Positions 19,480-30,509 are shown, counted from the stretch's first letter. The stretch: 37,500 nt of DNA from Cristatella mucedo (GCA_009760855.2 WPIO01000020.1:3767501-3805000); one strand, 5' to 3'. A program made the numbers and translations. Notes: generated by a model from the sequence alone, not told the origin.

Positions 19480-20645
19480 TTTGGCATGGTTGGGCCGCAC
19501 GCTCAGTGTCTGCCTTCTATTCTCATAATTTCAACGCTCTCTACTCCTGGCCAGGCAGCCCAGGGCTGCCGCTGCTGTGTCATGCAGGAGTTTTTCCTAT
19601 TTCACGTGCTGTAGCTTGTCTGCCGTTGGGAGGGCTGTAGATACCAGACACTGCATTGTCCGACCACAAAACATGGCCACAGATACGAAGTGCTGACAGA
19701 GTCAAGTCGCTGCCCACAGTGCTATATCTTATCTGCAAGCTCTGAGCAACCACTCCCTCTAGCATTCTCATCTAGTGGAAATACTCATGCGTTATTTGGT
19801 GCAATCCCCAACAGTTGCGCGCGCATACGACCGCCTACAAGGTGCGATCTGCATTCTCTCGTACGAAGCTTAAGTGCAGTTTGAAGACGGCAGCTTGCTT
19901 CTGCTCAGAGCTCCTCTCTTGCTTAACTGGCAGAGTCGAAAGAGCTGCTGCACTGCGTCGAGAAAGTCTAGTGCACTTTTTACAGCACTGTGATGTTGAC
20001 AACATAGCGAATTCAGATTCATCACAGTCGAATGCACAAGCTTGCCTATTGCCATCACGAGGTTGCCAGACTCGAGCTTGGATCTTGCTCCGACGTCGCG
20101 ACGTCGCCGGATGTGCCAGCACTGACAGCTGAGGCCATTGAGAGCTGTGTGCTTGTCGGATGCCTACTTAGCAGCAAGCACACATACGGCCTCATGGAGA
20201 CACATACAGCCGTGCTTCGTATATGCTGCGAGGGGGGTTTCCTAAATCTCTCACACCAGGCAGATGATGCAAAAAACAGGAGCACTTATCAAACCTCTGT
20301 TGATCGATGGACAGGTAAGTCATCTGCTGTGAAATGTACATTCCAAACATGGCACGGCAAGTTACCTGGTAGTGTTCTCTAGTACAAGATGCAGTCGCAA
20401 GTGCATGTAATCAGTACAGTGTGTAGTGAGTCTCACGGCTGATGAGTAAGAAATTAACATATTCACATGATAAATGCCTTTTTCATACAGATTAATCATA
20501 CCGTAACACCGTGAACCCGTGATTAGCACAGCTCACACCCAAATGAGTTTACACAAACACCCCCGATGCACTACTCCTCCATACGGCTGTGTCCACTTTT
20601 AAGATTACCACTCATTTATGGCAGCTGTGCAGATGTTCCATTTCT
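19480..20645. other. Unassigned DNA, weak exon-like stretch near 20.1-20.3 kb
   Basis: A plus-strand frame from about 20032 stays open for about 94 codons to a GACAG|GTAAGT-type donor at 20313. The protein is not recognisable and the opposite strand is also open. A perfect 16-bp palindrome CGACGTCGCGACGTCG (20091-20106) holds two GACGTC cores. I do not call a gene. Confidence 0.35.
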
Positions 20646-20649
20646 TCCT

Positions 20650-20748
20650 GTACAGCGTATGTAAAGTGCCTAGAAAGAGACTTAGTCGTGTGGGCTAAAT
20701 AAATGTCTTTATTGTTATTGCTATTTTTATTATTTTTATATTATCAAT

Positions 20749-20750
<2 letters not shown>
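20650..20750 (+). mobile_element. CR1/L2-like LINE 3' tail (diverged)
   Basis: GCGTATGTAAAGTGCCTAGA begins the tail. The middle has diverged (CTTAGTCGTGTGGGCTAAAT), and the 3' end is T/ATT-rich (TTATTGTTATTGC...). It continues into the CT microsatellite after 20751. Confidence 0.7.

Positions 20751-20751
<1 letters not shown>

Positions 20752-20803
<52 letters not shown>
20752..20803. repeat. (CT)n microsatellite
   Basis: About 26 perfect CT units directly downstream of the AT-rich LINE tail end. Confidence 0.97.
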
Positions 20804-20806
<3 letters not shown>

Positions 20807-21195
20807 ACTGCCTCTCTCATTTATGCACACCACATACACTCTTGCTCATGCGTGCTCACATACATACATACAAACACTCGCGCGAAGGGTGCATTCATCA
20901 GTATGCACCCTGCATGAAAGCACTATCTGGTGTGAATAAATGCAGACTGCTGTCATTTTTTTCTCATTATATTCCGCAGGGACAGCGAGGAGGCCTTTGT
21001 CGGCCATTGCTTGCTCTGGTAGAGAGACTCGTTATTGGCTGGTCATCCTCCTGGTATTTTCCATAGATATGCTAGGCAGGACAGAAGATCCTTCCAGGCT
21101 GTATACTAGCCTGGTCCTGTTTTTATTGCCCATACTTTAGACCTGGGATGTCTGATCCACAAGAAAACAGGCTTTGGTCCTGCTCTCCGTTTATA
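20804..21195. other. Unassigned AT-richer DNA
   Basis: Short ACATACATACATAC and ACAC runs near 20830-20875. No coding or mobile-element signal is supported. Confidence 0.4.
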
Positions 21196-21199
21196 TTTT

Positions 21200-21306
21200 T
21201 TCAATTGCATTTCACTTTGCAGCAAATGTAAAGCGCCTAGGGAGAGATCAAGCTCTCTGAGGGCGCTTTATCAAGTGAATTATTATTATTATTGTTATTA
21301 TATTAA
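21200..21306 (+). mobile_element. CR1/L2-like LINE 3' end
   Basis: CAATTGCATTTCACTTTGCA leads into GCAAATGTAAAGCGCCTAG and the TCTCTGAGGGCGCTTTATC stem half, then ATTATTATTATTG. This is close to the consensus at 36.2 kb and includes some of the 3' UTR upstream of the tail. Confidence 0.85.
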
Positions 21307-22255
21307 TGACCGTATTGATTGTACTGGCATCGATTTCTTGCCTTTCATGCTGCTGTGCCTTGCAGCTGCATGCATGAACCCTGCTATGAATAGATTGTGC
21401 ACCCATGTTCAGATCAATTTATGACTGCCTAGTTGTGTTAGAGCCAGTGCGATGCAAATTTAGATGCTGTATGCATAGAAAAATATGAATGAAATAACTG
21501 TGAAAAATATGTTAGCAGAAAATGGAAGAAAAGGGTGGAACATGAGCTCTGCAAAGTCGTCTGATGCTAATGATGTAGTCGGTTCAGTAATCATACTGTT
21601 CTTGGTTATGCAGTGGCTTGATAGTCGCTGGCTGTTTTGCATACGAGCGAAATCTTTCGAGGATTAACCTGCTGTGAGAAGATACAAAGCTTAGCTCGGT
21701 AAGTGGTCGGCTGAGCCACGGAAAAATCTGCAGCCGAGCTGTGATGAAGAGAGTGACTAGAGCGGAGAGCCCTGAATGGGATGGGCAGCTCATAGCCAAT
21801 GCTGCACAGCTCAGCTTGGACAGCCGTTCAGCACATCTGCATCGCATCTCCTGCTTCTGCTGCATTCCTCTCTGGCATTCTATAAAAAGTTACTTGCATT
21901 CCGACTTCCTGAGGCTTTTTTAGTCTCGTGAGTAGGCACGTTCGTGAGACTCATGCTTGACTGCTGCTGCCCTCGTGCCAGCCGAAGAGCCAAGTCTGAC
22001 CCTGACTAGCTGCTGCTGCCGCCTCGGCTTTTCCCGAGTTTCAGAGCATGTAAAACCGACGAGTGCCTAGATTGCTCAGACTCGCGAAGTGCTAGTAGGG
22101 CAAGCGAATCTGACAATAGGGATCCGACGGATAGTTCTCCGGTCAGTCCTGCTCTACTCTGGTGTGGATAGACACGAGGTACCGGCGAAAAAGCCACACA
22201 GACGAGGGCTGATCGAGTCCCATGACAAGACATTTCGATTTTTCACTTCCTTCCA
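21307..22255. other. Unassigned DNA
   Basis: Mixed AT- and GC-rich sequence. Small frames are open on both strands (for example 21485-21667) without recognisable products. Nothing else stands out. Confidence 0.4.
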
Positions 22256-22257
22256 CG

Positions 22258-22400
<143 letters not shown>

Positions 22401-22648
22401 TATTCATCCGACCGACACGAGACTCAGTCATGACAACTCGTTCTACTTGGTGATTAATTTGTCCTCTCAACCCCTGGCACTGAGAACATTAGAAATATGG
22501 TTATCGTGCTCAGTGGACACGGTGACGTGTGCAAGAAAGAGGAGCCTTTTTGAAAGTACAGAATGACAAGCGGGCCCTCAGCCGCCGGATGAGAGCAGCG
22601 AGCGAAATTTCGCCTCCAGCTCAGAGCGATCCGTCGACCAGTGGGCAC

Positions 22649-22666
22649 GCACCACAGCTGTGGTGC
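22649..22666. repeat. 18-bp perfect palindrome
   Basis: GCACCACAGCTGTGGTGC is its own reverse complement and contains a CAGCTG E-box at its centre and TGTGGT halves that resemble RUNX sites. Function is unknown. Confidence 0.7.
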
Positions 22667-22774
22667 CGAAGTGGTGCTTTTAGGACCGTCCGCATGATGC
22701 ACGCTGACAGCGCTTGCAGTCATTTGATGAAGCATGAGACAGAGATAACCAGCACACATCCTGAATATAAAGAA

Positions 22775-22775
<1 letters not shown>

Positions 22776-22826
<51 letters not shown>

Positions 22827-22840
22827 ATCCATCCATCCAT
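22776..22840. repeat. Compound (AT)n-(ATCC)n microsatellite
   Basis: About 24 AT units (22776-22824), followed by four or five ATCC units (to 22840). Confidence 0.97.
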
Positions 22841-23029
22841 TAAAGATGAAAATCAAACGACTAACGATGGTTAATCAGAGCCTTTGAATCCGCGGAGACA
22901 TCTCGGTGCAAACCACTCACTGCTGCTGATGCTATTACCATCAGCCTGTCTCTGCTGCAGCCGAACATCCTTTCAAGTGGAGGTCCCCTGAAAATGGCAG
23001 CATGGTAGAGTCCGGGATGACTTTGAGAG

Positions 23030-23180
23030 CTGAAGAAAAAAAGAAAGACAGAAGAGAGGGATAGGGGAGCGAGAGATCAGATAGGGATATGGAGAGAGAT
23101 AGAGAGGAGAAGAAAGAAGGGGAGAGATAGAGAGAGAGAGAGATCTGATAGAGAGAGGGAGAGAGAAAGGTGGGGAGAAG
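23030..23180. repeat. Degenerate GA-rich tract
   Basis: Purine-rich plus strand with many GAGA, GATA and GGGA units, an old eroded version of the GA arrays seen elsewhere. Confidence 0.8.
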
Positions 23181-23364
23181 ATCCAGCTAGCAGCCACAGC
23201 CAGTCGCGGCGGCCATTATAATGATGCAACACCAGGCCTAGATTAAGTTATGGGTATTGAGTAGAGAGCCCTTAATAAAACCCACCAGAGGCCAGCTATT
23301 TTTTGAGCTAGTCTCTCTTGACAAGTAAGATAGAGCGGAGGAGCTTTCGTGATCACGAGAAGCC

Positions 23365-23436
23365 ATGTTGAAGGGATTCATCTGGATGGCAAGCTTTCGG
23401 CGGTTCGGGAAGCATTGGCTTGTGTATTACCAGCAA
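23365..23436 (+). other. Possible first coding exon (very tentative)
   Basis: GAAGCCATG starts a 24-codon frame that begins MLKGFIWMASFRRFGKHW and runs exactly to a consensus donor, CAA|GTAAGT at 23437. Basic and aromatic residues dominate. No downstream exon was found and no family is recognised, so chance is a serious alternative. Confidence 0.15.
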
Positions 23437-23439
23437 GTA

Positions 23440-23965
23440 AGTCGGACCTCTGGTGATAGCACTACTCTATTCCTGGATATGCTAAGCCTGAGAATCGACG
23501 ATCGCGGCTGTGGGCTAACAGTCTACGTGAAAGCAAAATGCTCGCGACTGAGCATGCACGGGCTTTCGTGAAGTGCTGAATGAGCTTATGGTTGCTCGTG
23601 CTCGGGCATGGCGTCGGTGCATGGTGACGCTCGAGTCGGCTAGATGAGTGAGATTATGTCGCGGGATTATAAGTGGGGAGCCGATCTTTCGGTCGTGTTC
23701 CTTTCGGTAGTAAATCTCGAATATGATCTGCGATGATGATCTGCGAACAGCATCAGCTCTGGTTTATGGCGCTGCTGGTACCATTGAGATTTTTTGGTGT
23801 CAAGAGGCTACAGTCGCCCTACAGTCGCCGTGTACATAAAAGCACAAGGCGAGCTGCAGCAAGCAGCCGGCGGCTGGACAGCAGGACGAGGCGAAGCTCG
23901 GCGAGCAGCGCCCCGCCCCCTACACATCAGCAGCTAGCGTCGCAGAAATTGGGAGAAATTGACCC
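23440..23965. other. Unassigned DNA
   Basis: Moderately GC-rich sequence with GATGATCTGCGA repeated at about 23722 and 23734. No gene signal is supported. Confidence 0.4.
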
Positions 23966-23970
23966 TAACG

Positions 23971-24138
23971 TCCTGGTTGAGCCCAGTGGACAAAGCACCT
24001 GCCTGTCTCGATCGCCGAGGTCAAAATGAATGAATTTGACGCCCGAGGTTGTGGGCTCGAGCTCCGTAGCGTATGTGAAGCGCCCGAATAGAGACTTCGA
24101 GTTCTCTCAGCCGTGCTATACGAATGAATAATATTTTT
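23971..24138 (+). mobile_element. SINE-B copy (tRNA-derived SINE with LINE tail)
   Basis: Box A-like TGAGCCCAGTGGACAAAGC (about 23978-23996) and box B-like GGGCTCGAGCTCC (about 24053-24065) form a tRNA-like head. It is followed by GTATGTGAAGCGCCCGAATA and TTCGAGTTCTCTCAGCCGTGC, a version of the LINE 3' tail, ending AT-rich (AATAATATTTTTTT). The inner part aligns with the copy at 34.27 kb through GAGGT..GGGCTCGAGC. Confidence 0.75.
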
Positions 24139-24139
24139 T

Positions 24140-25610
24140 TATACCTGACCTGGACGGCCGCTCTCCCGCTCGGGCCGGCTTGAGAAAGCTCGAGCGACTG
24201 AATGCTCGAATGTTGCTGCTAAACCTAACACGACGGAGACACAGATCATTAACAAACGAGGCTGTAAATCATGACGACTGAATGTGGGGTGGCTCAGCTT
24301 CGGAGGACCGTGCCTAGAATTAAACCGCAAGGCAGCTTAGGCAGCGATCGCAGGAGGCCAGCAGCTGCAGGCCTGCTGCGCCTGTTGGCCAGCTGCCCGA
24401 GGTCGCTATCGCTGTCGACGCACGAGTATCTTTGCCGGCTGCAGGTGCGTCAGTAGCCCTCGTAGGCCGCACCTCAGCGGCTCATTGAAAACGCTCGCGG
24501 GCCAGCGCCATGAGATCCTGCCGCTGTGACAGATAAGAAGTCCCATTAATAGAATCGCGACGCTAGAATTGACGATGGAACTTCCACTGGCAAGCAGGTG
24601 TCGCAGGCTCCGGTTTGCGTTCGTGCGTGCGTGTGTGCTGGCGGGTAGGGGGGATGATTGGAGGCTTTGAGGCTAGTAGTCCGGTAGTCGCTGAGATTAG
24701 CAGGCTAGTCCTGTCTTACCAGGAGACCTGACCGGGGATTAATCTGCTTTTTCCATCGGAGGCGAAAAGTGTGCTTCTGCGTATGTACTCACCCTGACCG
24801 TTTCTGTATTAGGTCAGATACTTGCTCGGCAATTTTTTTGTCGTGTCCAAGTCGAGTGGTTTTCAAAGGGCCGAGCAAGTTTACGGCTAGCGTGAAAATT
24901 CACTGCTTCCTTTCCTTGCCCAGAGCTTTGAACTTTGAACTTTGTGCCTTGCCCAGAGCTTATAAGTAAAGCTTGTTTCTACGTAGCAATGAAGACAGTA
25001 GCCCGGAGCCTCCACTACCGCCTCAACATTGAACCCATGAAAGGACTCCTCCCCTTCTAGAATCGTCTTCTTAATCCTTTTCCGGTTCGTTTTTAAGATG
25101 CTGCCACTCCCAAGTCGATGAAATGCCATTGATGGTGAAGGTCGGAAAGCCGGAACTCGGTTGCTCGAAAACAGATTGTGCAAACCGGACTTTCGGTACA
25201 CCGATCCAGCTAGTCCAAAGATGGTTTCACGACAGCTTCGAGCAAACAGCAAGAGCCCATTGCTAAACGACTGGAGATAGCCTTAAAGTGTCTCTTCCAC
25301 CACGGTCGCAAAAGGCTAGTATCTCGAGCGAACCGATTACGTCTCAGGTTAGGCGGTCTGCTGTGTCAGGCGACACTCGCTCGTTCGCTCGCCAGCGGCT
25401 GTCCCAATCATGCGGCCTTCAGGACGCATCGCCCCGTAAAATAAGGACTTAGAATTGCTTTCGTCAGATCGCCAGATCCCACGCCCCGAGTATCATGCTC
25501 GGCTCGACTCATGCGGAACGGCCAATCTCCGAGCGACCCGACGAAGCGCCCAGACCAGACCCTCCCTCGTGATAAGCAGCTGACAGGCACACACCCGCGA
25601 ACGCACAGCA
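24140..25610. other. Unassigned DNA with one unusual minus-strand frame
   Basis: A minus-strand frame (25252-24887, 121 codons) has balanced composition and contains KKTILEGEESFHGFNVEAVV. I recognise no family. Its end includes a repeated KLWAR caused by a 15-bp direct repeat, CCTTGCCCAGAGCTT (24916 and 24948). It may be a chance frame or a pseudogene piece. The rest of the stretch shows nothing assignable. Confidence 0.3.
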
Positions 25611-25611
25611 C

Positions 25612-25650
25612 GCAACACAACACAACACACACACACACACACACACACAC
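25612..25650. repeat. (CA)n microsatellite
   Basis: CACAACACAACAC leads into about 13 perfect CA units up to 25650. Confidence 0.95.
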
Positions 25651-27010
25651 GCGTGCTCAACCCACGCGACGTGCCACGTGTGCACTAGTTTGTGTACGCG
25701 GCCTCGCTTCGGCATGGCGAGTAAACCTGCGGTCTCGCGGTAGCATTGGCGACGTCACCGGTGACTGTGGCGGCCCCCTCCCGCGAACAATGCATCCGCC
25801 AACAGAAGCGCCGCGTTCGGTTGCCAAGGGCGACGCGTCGAGCCGCCCGACTCACGCTGACCCGGCGTAGGGCTTCGCCTGCGCAGCAACGCATAGACTG
25901 CCACCCCTCCCCCTCGCCGATGGCTGCCATGGCTGCTAGTTCTGCGTCGTTGGTAGCGAGCGCCCCGAGCGTCCTCGTTGCTATGCGCAGACGGCTAACG
26001 GCTAACGGCTCAGGCGTCGATCCAGAGCGACCTCTGCCAGCCAACGTCGGCGCCGCGGCTGCGGCGCGGCGCCGCTAAGCCACTGGGCGTCTGGGAGGGG
26101 GCGGGCGCGCGCTGAGCCGCTGGTGCGCGAAGAGCTCGAGACCAGCCAAGCGCTGGCGCTGGCTGCGTGGTCCCTCTGCAGACCCGCAGTGCCGCGGGAG
26201 CGAACGGAGGCGAGGGCACCAGCCAGCCACCCGGCGATGGGGTCGCCAGCCAGCGCAGAGCTGGCCAACGGTTGCGAGGGAAAGGGAAGCCACAGGGGCG
26301 GGTGAGGGCGGCCGGGCTGCGCCGCCCTCGCCTTACGCAAGCCAGGCGGCGCCGGCGCTGCCGGCCAAGAGCCGCGCGCGTGGGGTTGACCGCCCGACGA
26401 CGGAGTGAGCTGGAGGTTGAGCGAGACGTTGCGATGGAGCGGACGGTTTCGCCGTACGGGAGAGAGAGAGAGAGGGTCGGACTGGTGACGGCCTCCCGAT
26501 AGAGAGAAGAGAATGAGAGAGTTCGGCAGCTACGCACGCCACACCTGAACGGCGGCTTTCTGCGCGCTGAGCAAGCCGGCCGACCTTTATTCGTCGACGC
26601 GCAGACCGCCGTCGAGGGTTGCGTCGCGCACCACGCGCTGACGCGCTTAAGCCGCCATTTCGCGTCGAGTGCCGTGCAAGGTGGCGCTAAGCGGCCGCCC
26701 CTATTTCGGGTGCAGGAGCGGTCGTGCGAAACGGCGCGCCCAGGTGCCGGCCGCCCCGCGCTAGGCTGACGCAAAGCTCCGAAAATGCTTATCGCAGATC
26801 GGGGCGCCGGCATCGGCGTCAGCGAGCGCCGCTGCGCGGCAACGTTAGCCAAAGCCACCTGCACCTTTGTGTCAACGTCTGAGGTCTCCGGCTCGGCGTC
26901 TCTGCGCTACGGAACCGACGTGCCCGCGAGCGACGGGGGGAAGGGGCTGTCGCAAATGTGCACGTGAACGTCGTCCTCCCGGGTGAGAAATGCCCCGTCG
27001 CACGAGCCGC
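25650..27010. other. Second CpG-rich block, possible CpG island
   Basis: About 1.3 kb of CpG-rich sequence. The longest frame is on the minus strand (26864-26010, 284 codons), but it is Arg/Ala/Ser/Pro-rich, is mirrored by frames on the plus strand and has no domain. GTGACG / CGTCACCG and GGTTGCCAAGGGC-type sites occur near 25750-25835. It may be the promoter of an undetected gene; no exon structure is convincing. Confidence 0.4.
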
Positions 27011-27414
27011 CTCCGTGTTCACAGCCTGTATAGCGCGAGTGGCGTCGAAGCCGCGGTTTTTGAACCTGGAATGGTATGACGAAGTGCGGTCGTGTCTAGA
27101 TTCCGCTAACTTACCTAGAATGAAGGTTCACAGTAGGACCGGTTGGCCTAGCATTCCGTCGCTCAAAATTTTCTAGCTGCGAAGTGGCAAAATATGGACG
27201 CGACATTTTTCAAGTTAATTAGTGCAGTACCTGTACTGTTCGTAATCGTATTTTGGAGGGTGATGCAATGTAAATTCTCAAAATACAAACGATTAGTGCT
27301 TAGGGTGGACCTTTTGGGTTGATAATTTTCTAAAACCGCTTTCGAAGCCGGTTGCACAACGGACGCTGACCACAAATGAGCCCCACGGCTGCAGCGTTAC
27401 AGCAGGATGTTCGA

Positions 27415-27420
27415 AATAAA
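27415..27420 (+). other. AATAAA hexamer beside an opposed AATAAA
   Basis: AATAAA occurs at 27415-27420 on the plus strand, and the reverse complement TTTATT occurs twice at about 27436-27446. Together they could serve convergent transcripts. No coding exon close by is supported, so this is only a note. The flanking region 27010-27500 is otherwise unassigned. Confidence 0.25.
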
Positions 27421-27499
27421 TGATTTTCGACACGTTTTATTTTATTTCACATTTACCCTTATCCACTTGGCGATGTATGGCCGGGTCTTGTAGTATTGT

Positions 27500-27722
27500 T
27501 GCTAATTCTGATGGTAGCCGTCTGACGCCGTAAGTTCGCTTTGTCGGAATGCCGGTCTTTTAACTAGAAAGCGCCCGATTGCGGCCACAGGACGGTGCCC
27601 GTCTATCCTCTCGAGCAGCCGACTGTCAGCAGCGCAACTCGGTGCACGCATTCTATAGTTTGAGTTAGGCACTCCGACAGAGCGAACTTACAGAGTCTGA
27701 CGGTTACCGCCGAAACTTGCTA
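27500..27722. mobile_element. Long inverted-repeat (foldback or MITE-like) element
   Basis: 27513-27553 and 27668-27708 are 41-nt inverted arms. The reverse complement of the right arm matches the left at about 34 of 41 positions, including TAAGTTCGCT followed by TGTCGGA. Weaker, transition-rich complementarity extends outward (to about 27500 and 27722) and inward (AACTAGAAAGCG against AACTATAGAATGCG), so nearly the whole unit can fold. No coding sequence is inside. It may be a non-autonomous DNA transposon or a foldback element. No obvious target-site duplication was found. Confidence 0.6.
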
Positions 27723-28063
27723 AAAAAAACAGCGCAAGACCAGGGCATACAACGCTAAGCCGACAAAAATAAAATGTTTTTCAGTGTAACGTTTTTGGGA
27801 GTAATGTAACTTATTCATTGAATACTGGCTTCGATCGTCCTGCTGCGAGTCGGCCCACGTTTCAATCACTCCTTTTGCGGCAAATGGAAATTGTGGCAAA
27901 TGTCGGCTTCCCGGGAAAAGTGTACTCCAGTCATTTGGCCCGCCAGTATGTAATGCTAATGGCAGCGCTGGACTGGCTGGCATAGCTAATGCACACATTG
28001 GTAAGACTACGCAGCGATAATCGCGAGCTAAGGTAACAGGAGGGGGCGAGAGAATGGCGGAAG

Positions 28064-28066
<3 letters not shown>
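27723..28066. other. Unassigned DNA
   Basis: No gene or repeat is supported between the inverted-repeat element and the GA array. Confidence 0.4.
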
Positions 28067-28067
<1 letters not shown>

Positions 28068-28130
<63 letters not shown>

Positions 28131-28157
28131 GACAGCGGAATACTGACGGTATAAGAT
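28068..28157. repeat. (GA)n array with a 29-bp unique end also found at 31.4 kb
   Basis: About 31 GA units (28068-28129) are followed at 28129-28157 by a 29-bp sequence containing AGCGGAATACTGACGGTATA. The same sequence, with one mismatch, follows the GA array at 31.35 kb. The left flanks of the two arrays differ. Confidence 0.85.
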
Positions 28158-28159
28158 GG

Positions 28160-29105
28160 CGAAGGGGGAGGAAGTGAAGAAAAATGCTGCAGCCATGACC
28201 TTGGAGGGAATTGCGCTCGCCACAGATTCGGCGATGCGGGTGGAATGCCAAGTCAATCGTCTATCGAAGCTTATATGAATTTATTACGAAAATAATGCCA
28301 ATGACGCGTGTTGCCTCTACATAACGATACGATTTCTCGACCCATTTCCTCGGGAAAATAGCTTGCCGCACACACCTACGCGACGGGGGCTGGGCCACTC
28401 ACTCGATGGCTAAACTAAACTGTGCAAGATGGAGAAATGATGCAGGGTGACGCTTGCATCCGCGTTTCTTCAGTAGTAGTTCAGCTCTCGTAAGGAAGTT
28501 AGTCAGGTAAACTACTGACCCGACTTCCGGTGGCTCCGACCGCGCGGATCGACTTCGCGTCAATAACTCCTTCTGAGTGTAATCTGGCCAAGTGAGGGTT
28601 TAAAAGGCCGCAGACGTGCTACGTCGCACGATAACGGGAATCGCTGTCTCGTTTCCTACGCCGCTCCTTCCCGTCTTGGTCCTCAGTCGCGATGCAAGCT
28701 GGCAGTATTTCGTTTTCTGGGTGGCCATTTTTTCTCACTCTCGCGCACCGAGATTCTCGGCCATCCTATTCGGCGCGTGCGTGCACCCTGCTGCCGCTGC
28801 CGCCGCCGCGAAGCTCTCGCGCAGCTCTCATCGGCATGCAGCCGCCAGCCGCGGTTCTCGACGAGCGAGGAGGCTGCAAAGCTTGCAAGCTGGCGGCTGA
28901 GCCGACGAATACTGACCCGGGGGGTGGGGGGCATCGTGACCGAGGCGAGCCGGGCGCTGCCGAACAGCTAATACTACGGCGTCGTTTGTTCAAACAGCAA
29001 TGTCAGATCTGCTGTGGGCACAGTGCTCATAGCAGGTTGCTTAACATGGTCGCCAGCGTATGTTTATATTTACGCTAATTAAACACGTTATTATTGATCT
29101 TTTCC
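28160..29105. other. Unassigned DNA, partly CpG-rich
   Basis: 28600-28960 is GC-rich and open in several frames without recognisable products. There is no exon evidence. Confidence 0.4.
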
Positions 29106-29109
29106 TTTT

Positions 29110-29375
29110 TAGAGTTTCTCTCTAGTACCTAAATACTAAACCCTAAAACCTCAGACCTAAGCCCTTAACCCAAAAAACTCAAATCCCCGCCAAAAAAACA
29201 AAGTCAAATGTAAAGCGCCTAGAAATAGATTAAGTTCTCCGAGGGCGCTTAATCAAGTACATTATTAATATTATTATTATTAAGTCTAACCAGTAAACCA
29301 TAAGCCGCAAACCCCGATACACGAACCCTGAAATACTAAACCAAAAATCCTAAACCCTGAGCTAACAAAATAACT
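29110..29375. repeat. Degenerate CCCTAAA-like tract split by a LINE tail
   Basis: 29110-29200 and 29284-29375 are built from loosely repeated CTAAACCCTAAA, CTTAACCC, ATACTAAACC and similar units. They flank the LINE tail at 29203-29283. The units resemble telomere repeats but are too irregular to be an intact telomeric array. Confidence 0.6.
29203..29283 (+). mobile_element. CR1/L2-like LINE 3' tail
   Basis: TCAAATGTAAAGCGCCTAGA, then TTAAGTTCTCCGAGGGCGCT and an ATT-rich end. A close match to the family tail, without any coding part. It divides a CCCTAAA-like tract. Confidence 0.85.
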
Positions 29376-29379
29376 ATAA

Positions 29380-30390
29380 ACATGTCTTATTTAACTTTGT
29401 GCCTTATAACTTATTTAGCCTTGTGTGGAAGCGTCTCGAGCTCTAACAAGCGGAGGAGGATCCTGTTCATTTTCGCACGGGAACCGACGGGCGCAGGTGG
29501 ATCTTGTTCCTGCGGTGAATGTTGCTTAATGGAACAGTGCGTCGTCTTTAAAAAAAGCAACTCCAAATCTGCTAGCGGTAGATTTGAGTAGCTTTGATGT
29601 CTACCACCCACTAATGCATTCATAAAATCTCCCCCACTAAGTGCATTTCGCCTCGAGCAGCTTACGAATCAGCTCAAGCCTTGAGGTCGCGAGAATACAT
29701 ATGGAAAGACGTCGTGCCGGCCAATCTCACACCGACAAGCCCGCCAACCCGCCATAGCCCGCCCGGGCCACGCCCCGGCCCCGACTGAAGCTCAACTGGA
29801 TCGCTTAAGCCCTGGGCTGCACACAGCGATGGCTTGCAGGTGGCCAACTAGGAGAAAGCTGGCTATATTCGATTACTCTAGTAAATTTCCATCTCTGGCG
29901 CCAGGAGATTATTGGAAACTGGTCGTCATTATAAAACTTATGGTTCTATCATTCTGAAAATCTCGTGGCCAGGTTTGAGAAACGGGTCTCGAGGCCTCGT
30001 CGGAGGTATGAGGGGAGCCACACATATCGGGGGGGGGGTGACAAAATATGTCCCCCTGCACGTTAAACGATCACCTCGACACAGGATCGAGGCTCAAAAG
30101 GTTCGACTCGGGGGTCCCCCACTGAGAAGTGATGCAATCGATCTCTATCTTTCCCAATAGGCACTGCTGCTGCTGCCAGTCGAGCTCTACAAGCTGATGA
30201 CTCCGGTCAGTTGATAACTCACTCTAGACCACGTCTCACCTGTTCGTCTGCTTATAGAAAATTTGGCCAGACATCAGGCTGGAGCATCTGTATGTAATAT
30301 GCAAGTAAGCACCACAGGTGTCGAAGTGACGTTTTTTACCCGGCTGCCATCTAAGGTAGCACCTTCCCACCCCAGACTGGCAGCAAGCAG
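29380..30390. other. Unassigned DNA
   Basis: A 69-codon frame at 29382-29591 on the plus strand has no recognisable product. A G run lies at about 30030-30040. There is no mobile element or gene that I can support. Confidence 0.4.
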
Positions 30391-30508
30391 GCTGCTTCTG
30401 CTAATGCTAATGCTGTTGGCAATGCTGCTGCTGCCACTGCTGCTGCTGCTTCTGCTGCAGCTGCTAGTGCTGCTAATGCTGCTGCTGCTGCCACGGCTGC
30501 TGCTGCTT
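30391..30508. repeat. (CTG)n-type trinucleotide repeat, interrupted
   Basis: Mostly GCTGCT units with CTAATG, CCA and CTT interruptions. It gives an artificial poly-Leu frame. Confidence 0.92.
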
Positions 30509-30509
30509 A

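Noticed and set aside
26010-26864. Minus-strand frame of 284 codons in the 25.6-27 kb CpG block
   Set aside because: Composition is Arg/Ala/Ser/Pro-driven, the plus strand is equally open and no domain or motif can be seen.
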